Positions 22,341 to 34,569 of a DNA stretch of 64,000 nucleotides are shown piece by piece. The stretch covers positions 62,001-126,000 of the forward strand of contig JARUPY010000318.1 of assembly GCA_029817715.1 (NCBI GenBank), read 5' to 3'. The stretch is from Melastoma dodecandrum (Eukaryota; Streptophyta; Magnoliopsida; Myrtales; Melastomataceae). The notes below the pieces were generated by a model that did no database searches, was not told the DNA's origin, and saw nothing but the letters and a program-made list of their open reading frames with translations. Numbering within the stretch: position 1 is the first letter of the stretch; each line of letters begins with the position of its first letter. The translations under genes and the position numbers were made by a program.

Positions 22341-24747
22341 TGAAACGTCCCGCAAATTTTTCTCATTTATATCAGAGTAGTTCCCCGTCATTTGACGGTC
22401 AAACAGCGGAAACGACAATTCTTTACCTCCACCGTGGCATCCTCCATTGTTTTATCTCGTGAGTCCGAGCCACGTGTACTCTGTACCATTTTATTTCTGC
22501 GCACACTAAAAAAATAGTCCCCTATTGGGGTCAGCGATAAATCGTCGAGTACGCCTCACCCTATGCACATACGAAACATGAGACCCCTAACTTTTCATAA
22601 CGTGCAATCTTTATAAAAGGTCTCTTTGTGCAGCATACGGAATGTACAATAAGCAATACAAATCAACATATATACAGAAATCTAAGACAAATCCAATAAC
22701 GCTCACAACTCTCAAGCGACTCCCTCATTCTCTCGTCTCTCGTATATCAACACTTCGTTCGGTGCCAGGACCACCGCAGTGTGTCCTCACCCACTCATCC
22801 GAGAGCGCTCGGGTAATGGCCAGCAGGCACGACCGCGAATGGTCGTCGCCTCCCCGCACTCCTCCGACTTACAGTCAGGTATTGCGTCTATTACTACGTT
22901 ATATCTCAACCCATGACCGATTTGTCTCATCTAGCCTCCCAGTGTACAGCAGAGCATGGTAATTCTCCTTATAACAATTTCTTTTCTTCGATAAATCAAT
23001 CTATCAAGATCGCTGTCATTCCTCACAGATAAGAGTCAAGGAGGTTTCGACGTGGTTGATCCCAGCACCAAGGATACGGCGGCTGATCTGCTAATCGGAA
23101 AGCAACTCGAGATCCCGTAGAACCCAACCACCGTCCGTGAGCATCAGACGCAGTTGGTCCATTCCACAATACCGAGTCGCCTCTTCTTACCTCCAGCCAC
23201 GCATGCGCCTTGAGCCCCTAGTCACCGTCCACTTAAATCTCAACGTTCAAGCTGTACACTGGCTCTGAGGTTAACATAACTCCATGAGAAAAACGCAACA
23301 ATGCTCATTCTGTGTACCAGACCATTTCCATTATTTTCCATAACATGACAAAGTAATGTCCACTCCGGCCACACTATATTCGAACAACCCCCACCCATTC
23401 AACAAACTTTCCATAAGGTATTTCACTCTCTACAGGAATTTTCATATAATACGAAATGATGAGGTTCTAAGCGGCCAGCAGAAGCACATGACCGGGTTCA
23501 AGGTTTCACCTAGCATTAGCTTTGATCTAATCAAGTAGGGCTCCCTTAATATTAGATTCGGTTTAGTCCAAATTCGCACGGTTGGGCTACAGAGTTTATC
23601 TCGTCAATAATGCACCCAAATGGATCCTCAACAGAGGAAACCCCTGAGCCGGAGGACGGCCTTTGCCTGTTCCCTACCGAACCCACACTGCACTCACCTA
23701 CCTTCCCCTGTAGCCTCACACAAACTCTACCCACATGCCATCAACACATATATATATACAGTACACACAACAAAACACAAACGACAGGGGAAGGGGGAGT
23801 ACGTGCCTGTTCAGGTCCCACGTAATCGCTTTCGTACCACGTTGGCCCAACCGAAGGCCGATCCACTCCTTCCTGGCTTCGCCTAGGCACGAGCTTCGAA
23901 TTCGCAAGACGCTAATCTAGAGGCAAACCCGCCACCACTCGTAGAAGAGCGAAGTCGTTAAGGTAGGGTGAAGCCGTAATGAAAGTGCAAATGTGGGTAT
24001 GGTATTCCTACGGGTTTTGGGGAGCTTTTCTTATAAGTCTCCATTTCTCAATTTTTTTTTAAATTCCTCCGACCCAGCGTATGTGGTAGGGAGGAGGATA
24101 AGAAATGTTATCCCCCCCTCTCCTCCCTTCCTTTCATCTTTTCTTATTTATTTATTTATTATTATTATTATTTTTATTTTTATTTTCCCAAATAGAGTTC
24201 TGACAACTGGGGGAAATGTTCTCTCCCCCTTGACCTTTATCTGTGCCTAACTGACCCCCTTGCATTGTTTCTTCCCTCTTCTTTTGTCCGATTCATTTAT
24301 CATATACTGTTTACGGGCGCCAATACCCTACACTATCTCCTAATTCCTGAGGTAGGAAATCGTTGCTTAGATTTCTTATCTATCGATTTATCCAAGCGTT
24401 AGTTTTCTGTCGTCTCATTCTTCCGACACCTCCAACTATTCATATTACTATTTCCTTTAGTATTATGGCTTAATTAATATGTTATGCCAAATCAAATCCA
24501 CGGCGTAACACGAGTATTATCGCAACTTCGATTCGATTTCGTTTGAGTCCAGACGTCCCCGTTCCCGTGTGATATAATCACACGAAATCGAACCAAAACC
24601 TCGATAATATTTGATATTACGTCAGCTGACAACGAAAGTATTAAACTTTCGTGCCACGTCAAATTTGACTCGGTCAAACGACCTAATACTGGTCAACATT
24701 TTAGTCCAAATAATATTCTTTCATTTCCGAAATTTCGGGTCGTTACA
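22341..24747 (-). repeat. 5' LTR of element B (2407 bp)
   Basis: TGAAACGTCC to GGTCGTTACA, near-identical to 14349-16761. The primer site 22327-22338 lies two bases inside it. Confidence 0.92.
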
Positions 24748-24752
24748 CCGTC

Positions 24753-25871
24753 ACCCTGATGGCTATGGCTATCGCCGGCCTCACTCCCGCCCAAGGACTG
24801 GCGACATCGTTCTCCGTCCCGCACAGGTCGTTCCTCTCGACGAATCTCCTTTCAATTTCTTTCACGGTTATGGACACAATCAGTTTGACCACGTCGCCCC
24901 CGAACATTCCTGTTTGCATTCCCTTCCGGAAAATTGTCCAGCCCATTCTCCTCATTATGTCGTCAAAGCTATCGACGATTTATCCGGGAACGAATTCTCT
25001 AAGAATTCACACAGCCACAGATCCTTCCATCTGGTACGTTATCCATGGTTATTCTCACTCGTGCATCGTTCCGGGCAATCGTTTCTGCCCCAATCATTCT
25101 AGTTTAATTTCGGTCGTGTTGATCTCAAAGATACAACCATCTAACAACGACCTTTCTGACTTAATTTGTCCACAGACAGAAATCAACCAACCAATTAAGG
25201 TTGAATTCTCCAATTTCCATCATCTGGCCATGGGTTACGGGAGCAATACTTCCAGTAAGGCCCCAGATCACACTTACCGTTCTATCACTCAAAGACCAGG
25301 CTTATGCAGGGATGGACAAATGTAGAGTAACAGACGGAGCAACCCACGAAATCAATGGACAATTCACAGTCACTGCTACGGCCAGACATACCCAAGCAAG
25401 ACAAGACGACACTACGGAAGCAAAAGGGGTATGAGGAAAAACAAACAAGGGGGAGTAGGAACCGTACCTCTTTTCACTTCCTCCACAAAATACTTCAAGT
25501 TCTCGACGTCTCCGTATAATTTTGCTCCGGGTCGGACGCTTTAACACGTCCATTTCTCGAAGTTCCGCGTGGAAATCCACGCTTGACGTCACTGTATTCA
25601 CCCTTCTCCCTCTCCTTCTTGTCTTCCTTTCTTTATGTTTTCCTCCACCTTCTTCTTCTTTATTATTATTATCTCAAGTCACCGTTCTGCTCTTTTCTCG
25701 CATGGGCTTAGTGTCCCTTAATGATAGCCAGGGTCCCACGTTTTTTCTCCATTTCCTAATTACCATCAAATTTAGTTTTAATAAGATGTCGGCTAAATGT
25801 GGAGAAGTGTCCAAAACATTCAACCATATCTTAAATTGACTATTTATAATTAAAAATTTCGGATCATTAAG
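24753..25871 (-). repeat. Left LTR of element A, inner piece
   Basis: Continues the LTR of A after element B and matches 29580-30762 closely. The final CA of the LTR has mutated (GGATCATTAAG here versus GGATAATTACA in the right copy). Confidence 0.85.
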
Positions 25872-25906
25872 TTACTCCCCTCCTTAGGATTTTCGTCCCC
25901 GAAATC

Positions 25907-26920
25907 TTATTCCTCAAACAAGGAGGGGTGCTTGTTCCGCATTTCTGCTTCATGCTCCCAGGTTTTCTGTTCATTCCCAGCCCCGCTCCAGAGGACTTGC
26001 ACCAGTGGTACTTTTCTTTTTCGTAGTATTCGTTCATCCCGATCAATAATTCGTGTTGGGTGCACTGTTACGCTCAGATTGTCGTTCACTATGACTTCTG
26101 ATGTCTCCACCTTTAACTCTGGATCTGGCTCGTATTTGCGCAACGTTGAGACATGAAAAACGTCATGACAGTGGGAGAGTTCCGGAGGGAGTGCTATGCG
26201 ATATGCTGACTTCCCGATCCGTTCTGTTATTTTATATGGCCCGATGTAACGAGGACTTAACTTGTGAGCTCTCCTAGCCCTTAACATTGATTTCATCAGT
26301 GAAAACTTTAGGAACACCTCGTCATCAACATTAAATTCCAGGGGCCTCCTTCTGCGATCAGCATAGCTCTTTTGTCGACTCTGTGCAGTTTTCATCCATT
26401 CTCTGACTGTAGTCACCACATCTGAGGTTTCCTCTATCAACTCAGGTCCATTGAATGTTCTTTCTCCTAGTTCATTCCAACACAATGGTCATCTACAACT
26501 TCTCCCACAAAGGGCTTCGAAGGGTGCCATTCCAATACTTGCGTGATAACTATTATTGTACGCGAATTCCACCAATGACAAGTGATCGACCCAGCTTTCT
26601 TTCCACTCAAGAGCACACACCATGAGCATATCTTCTAACGTCTGGATGGTTCTTTCTGTCTGTCCGTCCGTCTATGGATGGAAGGTTGTACTCATTTGCA
26701 ACTTTGTATCCAAAGCCACTTGTAAGTTCCTCCACAGTTTAGATGTGAATCGTGGATCCCGATCAGACGTAACAGTATGGGGTACACCGTGGTATGTCAC
26801 TACTTCCTTGATATGCAGCTTAGCCAATGATTCCAATGACCAGTTGATCCGAATAGGAATAAAATGTGCCGACTTCGTGAGTCTATCAACCAATACCCAT
26901 ACCGAATCCATGTTTCAGCC
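25907..26920 (-). pseudogene. Element A integrase core to chromodomain, interrupted
   Basis: Core motifs on the minus strand: SVWVLVDRLTKSAHF, TSDRDPRFTSKLW and, after a stop near 26672, TDGQTERTIQTLE. Then come VEFAYNNSYHASIGMAPFEA and a further stop near 26490. The 192-codon ORF 25907-26485 holds LSPRYIGPYKITERIG, VFHVSTLRKYEP and a chromodomain-like LVQVLW...TWEHEAEMR end. Two in-frame stops make it non-functional. Confidence 0.85.
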
Positions 26921-26971
26921 TCCTATGGGTAGGTTTGTTACGAAATCCATTGCTATGTCTTCCCATTTCCA

Positions 26972-27223
26972 TTATGGCACCGAGAGTGGTTCTAATAATC
27001 CTCCTGGTCGTTGGTGTTCAATTTTCACCTGACATGTCTTGCAATGATTCACGTACCTGGCCACGTCTTTCTTCATCTTAAGCCACCGGAAATCCTTTCG
27101 CAGGTTTCTATACATCTTTGTAATACTTGGATGTACGCTATATTTACGCTTATGTGCCTCATCCATCAATATACGATTCACTTCCTTCACGTCAGGTACG
27201 CATACACTTCTTGGAATCTCCAC
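26972..27223 (-). pseudogene. Element A integrase zinc-binding region
   Basis: Contains HKRKYSVHPSITKMYRNLR and CKTCQVKIEHQRPGG, the HHCC finger of gypsy integrase (the spacing of the last Cys pair is altered by one residue). It is separated from the core by a stop around 26920-26970. Confidence 0.8.
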
Positions 27224-27276
27224 ATCCCATCCGGTTCTAGTTCAAACTGGGCATATTTCTCTGTTCCGATCTCTTC

Positions 27277-27704
27277 TCACACCATTCTTAAGTACTCATC
27301 CTGGGGTTGTGCTTCTCGGATCATCATTAACATTTCTAGTTGTACCTGCCCTTTAGCCATACATAATCGTCCATCTGGCTCCTCGAGGTGTAAGTCTAAA
27401 TTACTTAATTGTTCTATCATTCGTGACTCTTCCGCCACGAAACACATGAGCGAACAATGCTTCATGCTCAGGGCATCTGCCACCACATTCGCTTTGCCTG
27501 GATGATATTGAATTGTACAATCATAATCTTTTAATAGTTCCATCCACCTTCGTTAACTCATATTCAACTCTTGCTGTGTGAATATATTCTTCAGATTTTT
27601 ATGGTCTGTGTATACTTCTAATTTTTCTCCATACAGATAATGTCTCCACAATTTTAGTGCAAATACCACAGCAACGAACTCTAAATCATGCGTTGGGTAG
27701 TTGT
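27277..27704 (-). pseudogene. Element A RNase H fragment fused to gag
   Basis: Codes for [32 protein letters not shown] and, after a stop near 27553, [25 protein letters not shown]. The segment upstream of YPTHDLE, which should be RT thumb, is absent. The sequence jumps directly from the gag zinc knuckle (see the junction finding at about 27698-27704). Confidence 0.85.
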
Positions 27705-28563
27705 CCGCACCGATAACAAGTGAATTCTCTGGACACACATGAATCTCCATAGTGACGTCTCCTGCATCTCTGGCAAAGGGGGGACCTCCTGTTCTCGCTC
27801 CCTGGCCTTGTCCCTGAGAGAATGATCGTGCCGATATAGGACTTCTCGGGGGTCGGTTTACCTGAAACCGCGGAGCAGAGGATGATGACTCTCCTAACCG
27901 GAATCTCTTCCTTGGAGGTCGTCCTACTCCTAACATCCTTCTCATGTTTGCCTCCTCTCCCGCAGCTTTCATGTCTGCCCATCCTTTTTCGGCACTCTGT
28001 GTTCTCATATATATCTCCTCGTAAGTTGTGAGCATCAGAGTTCTCAATTGGAATATGATTTCCGGCCTTAGTTCCTCCTCGAACTTCTTGGCCTTCACTT
28101 CAGCATTCATCAACGGTCCATACCTCGACATAGTGGAAAACTGTGCCTCATACTCATCTACTAACAACCCCTCCTGCCTTAGGTATAAGATTCTCTAGTT
28201 TTCTTTTCTCTGAACACGTGAGGATAGAATTTTCCTAGGAACGCCGTTCTGAACACTGTCCATTCATCCCAAGAATGAAGAATCCGTGCTCCATGCTTGT
28301 TGGCCTTCCACCAGTTATTCGCTTCTTGCTTAATCGACTGTTGTACCAACATCATCTTATCTTCTGTTGAACATCCCAGCACATCAAAAGCATTCTCCAA
28401 TTCGACGATAAATTCTTCTGCCTTCTCAGGCCTTCTTCGCCCTAATAGATGGGTACTTCGAGTTTCCGAAATTGCCCGATGAGCGTGACCTTTCTCTTGC
28501 ATTGTAGTTTCTCATCCCTAGGAGGAAAATCCGCACAGCAATACGTATGCCCTCCTCAGACAT
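27686..28563 (-). pseudogene. Element A gag with truncated zinc knuckle
   Basis: From about 28563 (ATG in MSEEGIR context) or 28502. Contains FIVELENAFDVLGCS, WWKANKHG..., TVFRTAFLGKFYP, then (after a stop or frameshift near 28175) [15 protein letters not shown] and [12 protein letters not shown]. The zinc knuckle starts as CYRCGQ and is then cut off. An upstream [13 protein letters not shown] motif parallels element B. Confidence 0.8.
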
Positions 28564-29090
28564 CCTGCGATTACAACAACTGCATTATTAGTCCAAGTAT
28601 TATGTCTCTTACACATAATACTACATCAACAGAAGCATGCAATAGCATATAGGTTTGCTCAATATCAAGCACACGATCGTTTAATTCAGAGCAATCGACA
28701 TTTATCTTCGTAACACGACATCCATATCACAATATGTCATCCAATCAAGACAATCTTTTCCACAACTCGAGAAGAATGTCTTCCCTTATCTTTCTAGATT
28801 CGGTCAACTTCCAGGAATTGCTCATTTTCGTTCCTTGTCGGCCCTTCACGGTCTCATAGCCCAAAACATTCCGAATTCCCTTCAAATTCACATACTCAAC
28901 CTTTCAATCATATTACGTAAAAATCAACTGTAATTCCAGTCACTCATTTGTTTCCCAAGAAGTGCTTGTAACCAGTCAAATAAGTTTAACCAACTCATGC
29001 GCATGTTTCCGCACTTAACTTCATTTCCCGAGTCTAGAACAGGCTCGTTTACATTTCGAAATTCCAACTTTGTTACTCCAAGCTTAACCC
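28564..29090. other. Element A untranslated leader
   Basis: Between gag and the primer site; no coding sequence is supported. Confidence 0.5.
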
Positions 29091-29104
29091 GCTCTAGTTC
29101 CACT

Positions 29105-30762
29105 TGAAAAAACCTCATCACTTTTATTCTATTTTGAAATAGAGGGATATTCGTTGAGCTTTACTAATGTCCGTAAGATCTCTTAATGAAACACCTGGAT
29201 ACAATTAATTAAAAGAATACAAAAGAAAGTCGTTAGCAAAATACGATGTACGGTACCACCCCATATTCTTTAATTTCAATCTTCTGTGCCCAAACGGTGA
29301 CCCCTCTCTCCTCTTGCAAATACGGTAAAACCAACGTTGGGTTTCTTCTCATCTTCAGTAGTTTTATTTAACAAAGAAAACGAGCAAACACACGTCAAAA
29401 GTCCCAGGAAGCAACAAATTCCTCCTCGCCTCCTCCAATCATCCTTCATTGATTTATTTCTTTTTGTTCTTGGTTCGTTTCTCTGGTAATCTAATGAGAG
29501 AAATAATTGCAATTTCCCCATTTCCTTATTCCATCTACTCTCCCCCCACCCGATATGGCACGTAACATTGTCGCCCTCACCCTGATGGCCGTGGCTATTG
29601 CCGGCCTCACTCCCTCCCGGGGACTGGCGACATCGTTCTACGTCCCGCACAGGCCGTTCCTCTTGACGAATCTCCTTTCAATTTCTTTCACGGTTATGGA
29701 CACAATCAGTTTGATCACGTCGCCTGCGAACCTTCCTGTTTGTATTCCCTTCCGGAAAATTGTCCAGCCCATTCGCCTCATTATGTCGTCAAGGCTGTCG
29801 ACGATTTTATCCGGGAACGGATTCTCTATGAATTCACACAGCCACAGATCCTTCCATCTGGTACGTTATCCACGGTTATTCTCACTCGTGCTTCGTTCCG
29901 GGCCATCGTTTCCGCCCCAATCATTCTAGTTTAATTCCGGTCGAGTTGATCTCAAACATACAACCGTCCAACAATGACCTTTCTGACTTAATTCATCCAC
30001 AGGGAGAAAGCAACCAACCAATTAAGGTTGAATTCTCCAATTTCCATCATCTGGTCGTGGGTTATAGGAGCAATCCTTCCAATAAGGCCCTAGAGCGCAC
30101 TTATGGTTCTATCACTTAATGACCAGGCTTACGCAGGGATGAACAAACTTCAAAGACTAGGCTTACGTAGGGACGGACAAAAGTAGAGTAACAGATGGAG
30201 CAACCCATGAAATCAATGGACAACCCACAGTCACTGCTGCTACCAGACATACCCAAGCAAGACGACGACGACACTACGGAAGCAAAAGGGGTATGAGGAA
30301 AAACAGACAAGGCGGAGTAGGAACCGTACCTCTTTCCACTTCCTCCGAAAAATACTTTAAGTTCTCGACGTCTCCGTACAATTTCGCTCCGGGTCGGACG
30401 CTTTAACACGTCCATTTCTCAAGGTTCCGCACGGAAATCCACCATCGACGTCACTGTATTCACCTTTTCCCTCTCCTTCTTGTCTTCCTTTCTTTTGTCT
30501 TCCTCCACCTTCCTCTTCTTCAGAAATCTTTCCATTTTTCTCTCTTTTTATTATTATTATTATCTCAAGTCACCGTTCTGCTCTTTTCTCGCATGGGCTT
30601 AGTGTCCCTTAATGATAGCCAGGGTCTCACCATTTTTCTCCATTTTCTAATTACCATCAAATTTAGTTTTAATAAGATGTCGGCCAAATATGGAGAATTG
30701 TCCAAAACATTCAACCATATCTTAAATTGACAATTTATAATTACAAATTTCGGATAATTACA
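29105..30762 (-). repeat. Right (5') LTR of element A (1658 bp)
   Basis: TGAAAAAACC at the left and GGATAATTACA at the right. It is an uninterrupted reference for the left LTR, and so shows where element B landed. Confidence 0.88.
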
Positions 30763-30767
30763 AAAGC
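30763..30767. repeat. Target site duplication of gypsy element A (right)
   Basis: AAAGC, identical to 13864-13868. Confidence 0.9.
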
Positions 30768-33583
30768 AAGCAGAGAGGGATGTGACGAGGGCATCCACCT
30801 TGTTGCAATCGAATTTGATAAGAAGCATGTCGTCGACATATACAAGCAGTAAGTTTGTCTCATTGGCCATTTGCAAGTAGAATAAGGATGTATCCTACTA
30901 GCTTTGAGAGAATCCCAGGGAGAACAGTACGCCTGAGAAACATCCAAACCAAGCGCGAGGGCTTAACGGACTGTATAGCGACTTTTGTAGTTGACACACA
31001 TGGTTTGGGAAGTGACCGTCGAAGCAGTCGGGTGGCTGCTTTATGTACACTATCTCGGATAGGTCTCCATGGAGAAAGGCGTTGTGAACGTCTAATTGGC
31101 GGAGCACCCATTCACAAGAGATAACGACTATCAAGATCAGATGAACAATGGTAGGTTTGATGACAGGATTGTAGGTCTCATGGAAATCGAGCGTCTAATG
31201 GAAATCGAGGCCTGGTCGTTGATGGAAATCTTGCACAACAAGTCGCCCTTTATGACGTTTGATGGTATCGTCGGGTCATGTCTTGAGCTTGAATAATCAA
31301 TCGACAACATTATGAGAAGATCGTGGGGGGGTTTGAGATGAGAGCTTGGTATTCATCGATCATTGTCGCCTTCCAAGAGGTTGTCCAGAGCACCATTCGA
31401 TAAGATGGTGGAACAGAGGGTAGTGATTGTGCCTTAAGGCTGAAAAGGATGCGAGGATGATGAGTTCCATCACGCATGCGAATCACCATGGGGTGCTGAG
31501 AAGGGGCAATCATGGAATCTGTCACTGCAAAAGAGGATGCAGCTAATGTATAAGAGGGTGCATTCATGATAAGAGTCTTTGTTGACGATGTAGGCAAATG
31601 AGTAATGTCCAGTGGTGGGGCGAATCCAGTCAAAGCACGGGAGGCAATAAAGATCTTGGAAACCATGGGAGCGACGAACCGCTTGGGCTGAGAGGTCGTG
31701 GCTGGTAAGATAAACATAAATTAGTCGACCTAGGAACCTTGGACGTGCGTTGTTGTAAGAGAAGGTCTCGATAGGGGAGCATAGCTTCTTCAAAGCGAGC
31801 ATGGCAGCGCTCGGTACAGGGATCATAATCGATAGACTTTGTGAGTATCGAAGCAACCGAGAAATATACAAGGACCTTCCTTGGATAAAAGTTTGTGCGG
31901 TGCGAGATGTTCGGTGTAGGGAAAGTAGAGACACTCAAACGGCCTTAGTAAGGAGTATTCTGGCAACGACCATGGACGAGGACGAACAAGGTGTCATGAT
32001 GGATAGATGACAGTGCCAAGACGGTTGACAATGTGGTTGACTGTGCTGACGACATCATCCTAGAAGCCAAGTTTAACAAGTGTCGACGTCTTCGTTTTGC
32101 AACGTTGTTCTGTTACAGGGTGTACAGACAAGAAACACCGAAGAGAGATCCCATGATTAGTGAGGAAGGAGCACATAGAGGCGTTAATGTATTATCAACC
32201 GTGATCACATTGTAAAGTGAGAACTACCATTGAATATTGTTTGACAAGTCTCCGAAATAGCCCCACAAAGTGATTGTGCACATCGGATTTCCGACGAAGG
32301 AGATAGAGCCAGGCATACTGAGAATAATCATCCACGAAAATAATGTAGTAACAAAAACCAACATTTGAAGGAGCTGACACTTGCCATACATCCGAGTACA
32401 TCAAAGAAAAGGGGGGTCTTTTCGGGACTCATACGAGGTTGAAATGGAAGATGTTGTGCCCTCTCGAGAGCATAAGCAAACACAGCGGTTGCTTGGCGGA
32501 ACAGGTAGGGAGCAGGTCGTCTCTTCAAAGAAAACAGAGAACAGCTGGGCCAGGGTGAAAGAAGTGGGAGTACCAATCGACTGTGATGGAAGCGGTTACG
32601 CTCCGTTTGGATAACGTGGAATCCAACGGAAAAGATGGGAAAATGAATGAAATTGGAAAAGGCGGTGGCAAACGTGGGCGGGGAGAGTGATTTCTTCTGG
32701 GGATTTGGGTTATTCGTTCTTTTCTTTCCCTCCCCAAAATTCAAATAGAGCATTAAGGTTGAGGGTGATACCGTAAAGAGGGCAAGTAAGTACAAAGGAC
32801 CGTTAGCCCAAAGCCGCAACAGGATGTTCCCTATGCGGTGAGCCTTCATGACGAACGAAGATGCGTAAAAAGAAACCAAACAATCATTATCATTTAAAAG
32901 ACGCTTAACTGACAAGAGATGATGTTGAAGTTATGAAACATGGAGCACATACACAAGCCGAAGATCATTATGATGGGTTGACATGTGCATTTTGTCTGAT
33001 TTCAACGATGGAAAGTTTGGCACTGTCCCTGATACGGACACTGTTGGGCCCTAAGTATGGACGAATGGTATGAAGCATACCGACTGAAGGGTCATGTGAT
33101 CAGTGGCTCCAGAGTCGGGATATCACGTCATTCAACTGCCTCGTTGATGGACATAACAGGCGAGAGCTTCTGGAACATCAACAATAGAGTGATTGAATCG
33201 AAGAAGACATGACAATGCGACATGGCCTCATTTGCCACATACTTGGTAGGAGGCAACACGAACAAGAGGAGCAGAATCCGGGTTGGGGTGATTACACGGA
33301 GTGATGCATCAAGTTGAATTAAAATAAAAGGAGTGGTGGTGGAAGAGACAACACCTTTGGAGCGACGAGTTAACGATCGAGAACTATTACTTCAACCACT
33401 TGATTAAAGGTAGTCGGTGCTAATGATGATTATAACGACGAGCATGAAGAGGTTGTCGTTGAGAGATGCAACAATGTGGTGGCCAAAGGAAGTCATGTGG
33501 AGGCGTTGCATTGAGGGCAGCCGAAGCTAACGATGACGACAAGGGTGAAAGGGCAACAAGATCGGAAGTTTGCTCTTATATCA
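30768..33583 (-). mobile_element. Copia relic C, gag to RT part
   Basis: Minus-strand translation across several frames shows, in order from high to low coordinates: a knuckle CQVCGK-stop-GHVALSC (about 33200-33245); integrase DVWQVSAP...YYIIFVDDYSQYAWLYLL (32290-32400); and RT with LRQLDVHNAFLHGDL, IKQPPDCFDGHFPNHVCQL and LLVYVDDMLL (30800-31135). The order gag-IN-RT identifies Ty1/copia. A primer site at 33572-33583 (minus strand TGATATAAGAGC, 10 of 12 to initiator-Met) marks its 5' end. It is riddled with stops and shifts. The RNase H end is at 13191-13863. Confidence 0.85.
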
Positions 33584-34500
33584 TGATAGATTCCCATTAA
33601 GATTAAGAGATAAATGTTTACAATACTCTAAAGTATCTCGACTAAGCAACAAGCCAATGCATGTTTCAAAGCAATGAATGTTCCATAACCAATATTGGAG
33701 GGTTCGTTAGCGTGTCATGGGAATGTAATCATAATTAATGTTAATTAACCCAAATCAATTATTGACACGCGAATTGAACGGCCACGATTAGTTGCTTTTT
33801 CTCCTGCACCACCGTTGCAGAGGGGGGAAAATGAAGTCAAAACAAAATTTTTGAGGGGTCTAGGAGACCAAAATAATTTAATTGTGAAAAAATAAAGATC
33901 ATAGACGACAACATTACTTCCTACAACAACAATTGAAGATCCCATCGCAAGAACCCACAAATATTATTCATGTTACATGATATGTGAGCCATGGTCTGCG
34001 TAGTATACAATTTTAAGGATACAGGTCATTGGCACACTGAGCGTACTAGAAATTTGGGAATATAAAATTTCGCAGTACGAATATAAATTTGGAAATAGTG
34101 TAACAAATTGTCATAAGATATGTGTGATAACATTCTCTAATCACAAGAATAGAAAATCCGGAGTGCGGTTGGGTTGAGCTCGGGTGAATATTTACTGGAA
34201 TTTCAAGAAGGTATTTCGATGAAGACATCATGGCTGTGGAGCTTGATATGGTAGGTGCTCAGGAGTGACGAAGAACACCAAATATATAAAAGTTGATCTT
34301 CAGGAAGATGGCAAAGAACAAGGGGGGTGTATCAGGCGTCCGCAAAACTTCGTCGTCCGTTGCGTGAGAAGAGAACGCTCGAGAGCTTCATTAAAATAAT
34401 GAGCGCCTCAATATTGAAGAGTGTCCTCAAATGAGGGGGAGGGGGCATCTATTTATAGATTCAGTGGCATATTATTTTAATAAAAATAGTCATCACGGGT
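33584..34500 (-). repeat. Presumed 5' LTR of copia relic C
   Basis: Starts TGATAGATTCCC directly next to the degenerate primer site, as an LTR should. A minus-strand TATAAATAG at 34449-34457 would suit an LTR promoter. The far boundary was not found and no second copy was recognised, so this is inferred from position. Confidence 0.45.
34449..34457 (-). promoter_or_regulatory. TATA box candidate in presumed LTR
   Basis: TATAAATAG on the minus strand, about 870 bp upstream of the presumed LTR/primer-site boundary of relic C. Position fits an LTR promoter; no transcript evidence. Confidence 0.35.
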
Positions 34501-34569
34501 TAGACCATGAGGTGGACTTGAGCTAGCTGAAATATGAGTCAGGCCATGAATCAGGTTAGCATATGGCCA

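Larger units (their letters stand above)
14349..24747 (-). mobile_element. Ty3/gypsy element B, full-length but mutated
   Basis: TG (14349) to CA (24747), 10.4 kb, inserted in the left LTR of A. The flanking 5-mers CCCTC (14344-14348) and CCGTC (24748-24752) form a target duplication with one mismatch; the uninterrupted site in the right LTR of A (around 29575-29580) confirms the breakpoint. LTRs: 14349-16761 and 22341-24747. Primer site at 22327-22338, minus strand TGGTATCAGAGC, is an exact initiator-Met tRNA type. Polypurine tract next to 16762, minus strand AAGGGGGGTAGAT. The domain order gag, protease, RT, RNase H, integrase, with a chromodomain-like tail, marks it as gypsy, probably a chromovirus such as Tekay/Del (inference). 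Confidence 0.92.
13869..30762 (-). mobile_element. Ty3/gypsy element A (non-autonomous, split by element B)
   Basis: Outer boundaries are TG (13869) and CA (30762), flanked by perfect AAAGC duplications. LTRs are about 1.65 kb. The left one is 13869-14348 plus 24753-25871; the right one is 29105-30762. The polypurine tract lies next to 25872 (minus strand AAGGAGGGGAG). The likely primer site is 29091-29102, minus strand TGGAACTAGAGC, 9 of 12 bases matching the initiator-Met PBS. Order of the internal domains on the minus strand: gag, fused RNase H, integrase, chromodomain-like end. Protease and most of the reverse transcriptase are missing. It carries a complete 10.4-kb gypsy element inside its left LTR. 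Confidence 0.88.
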
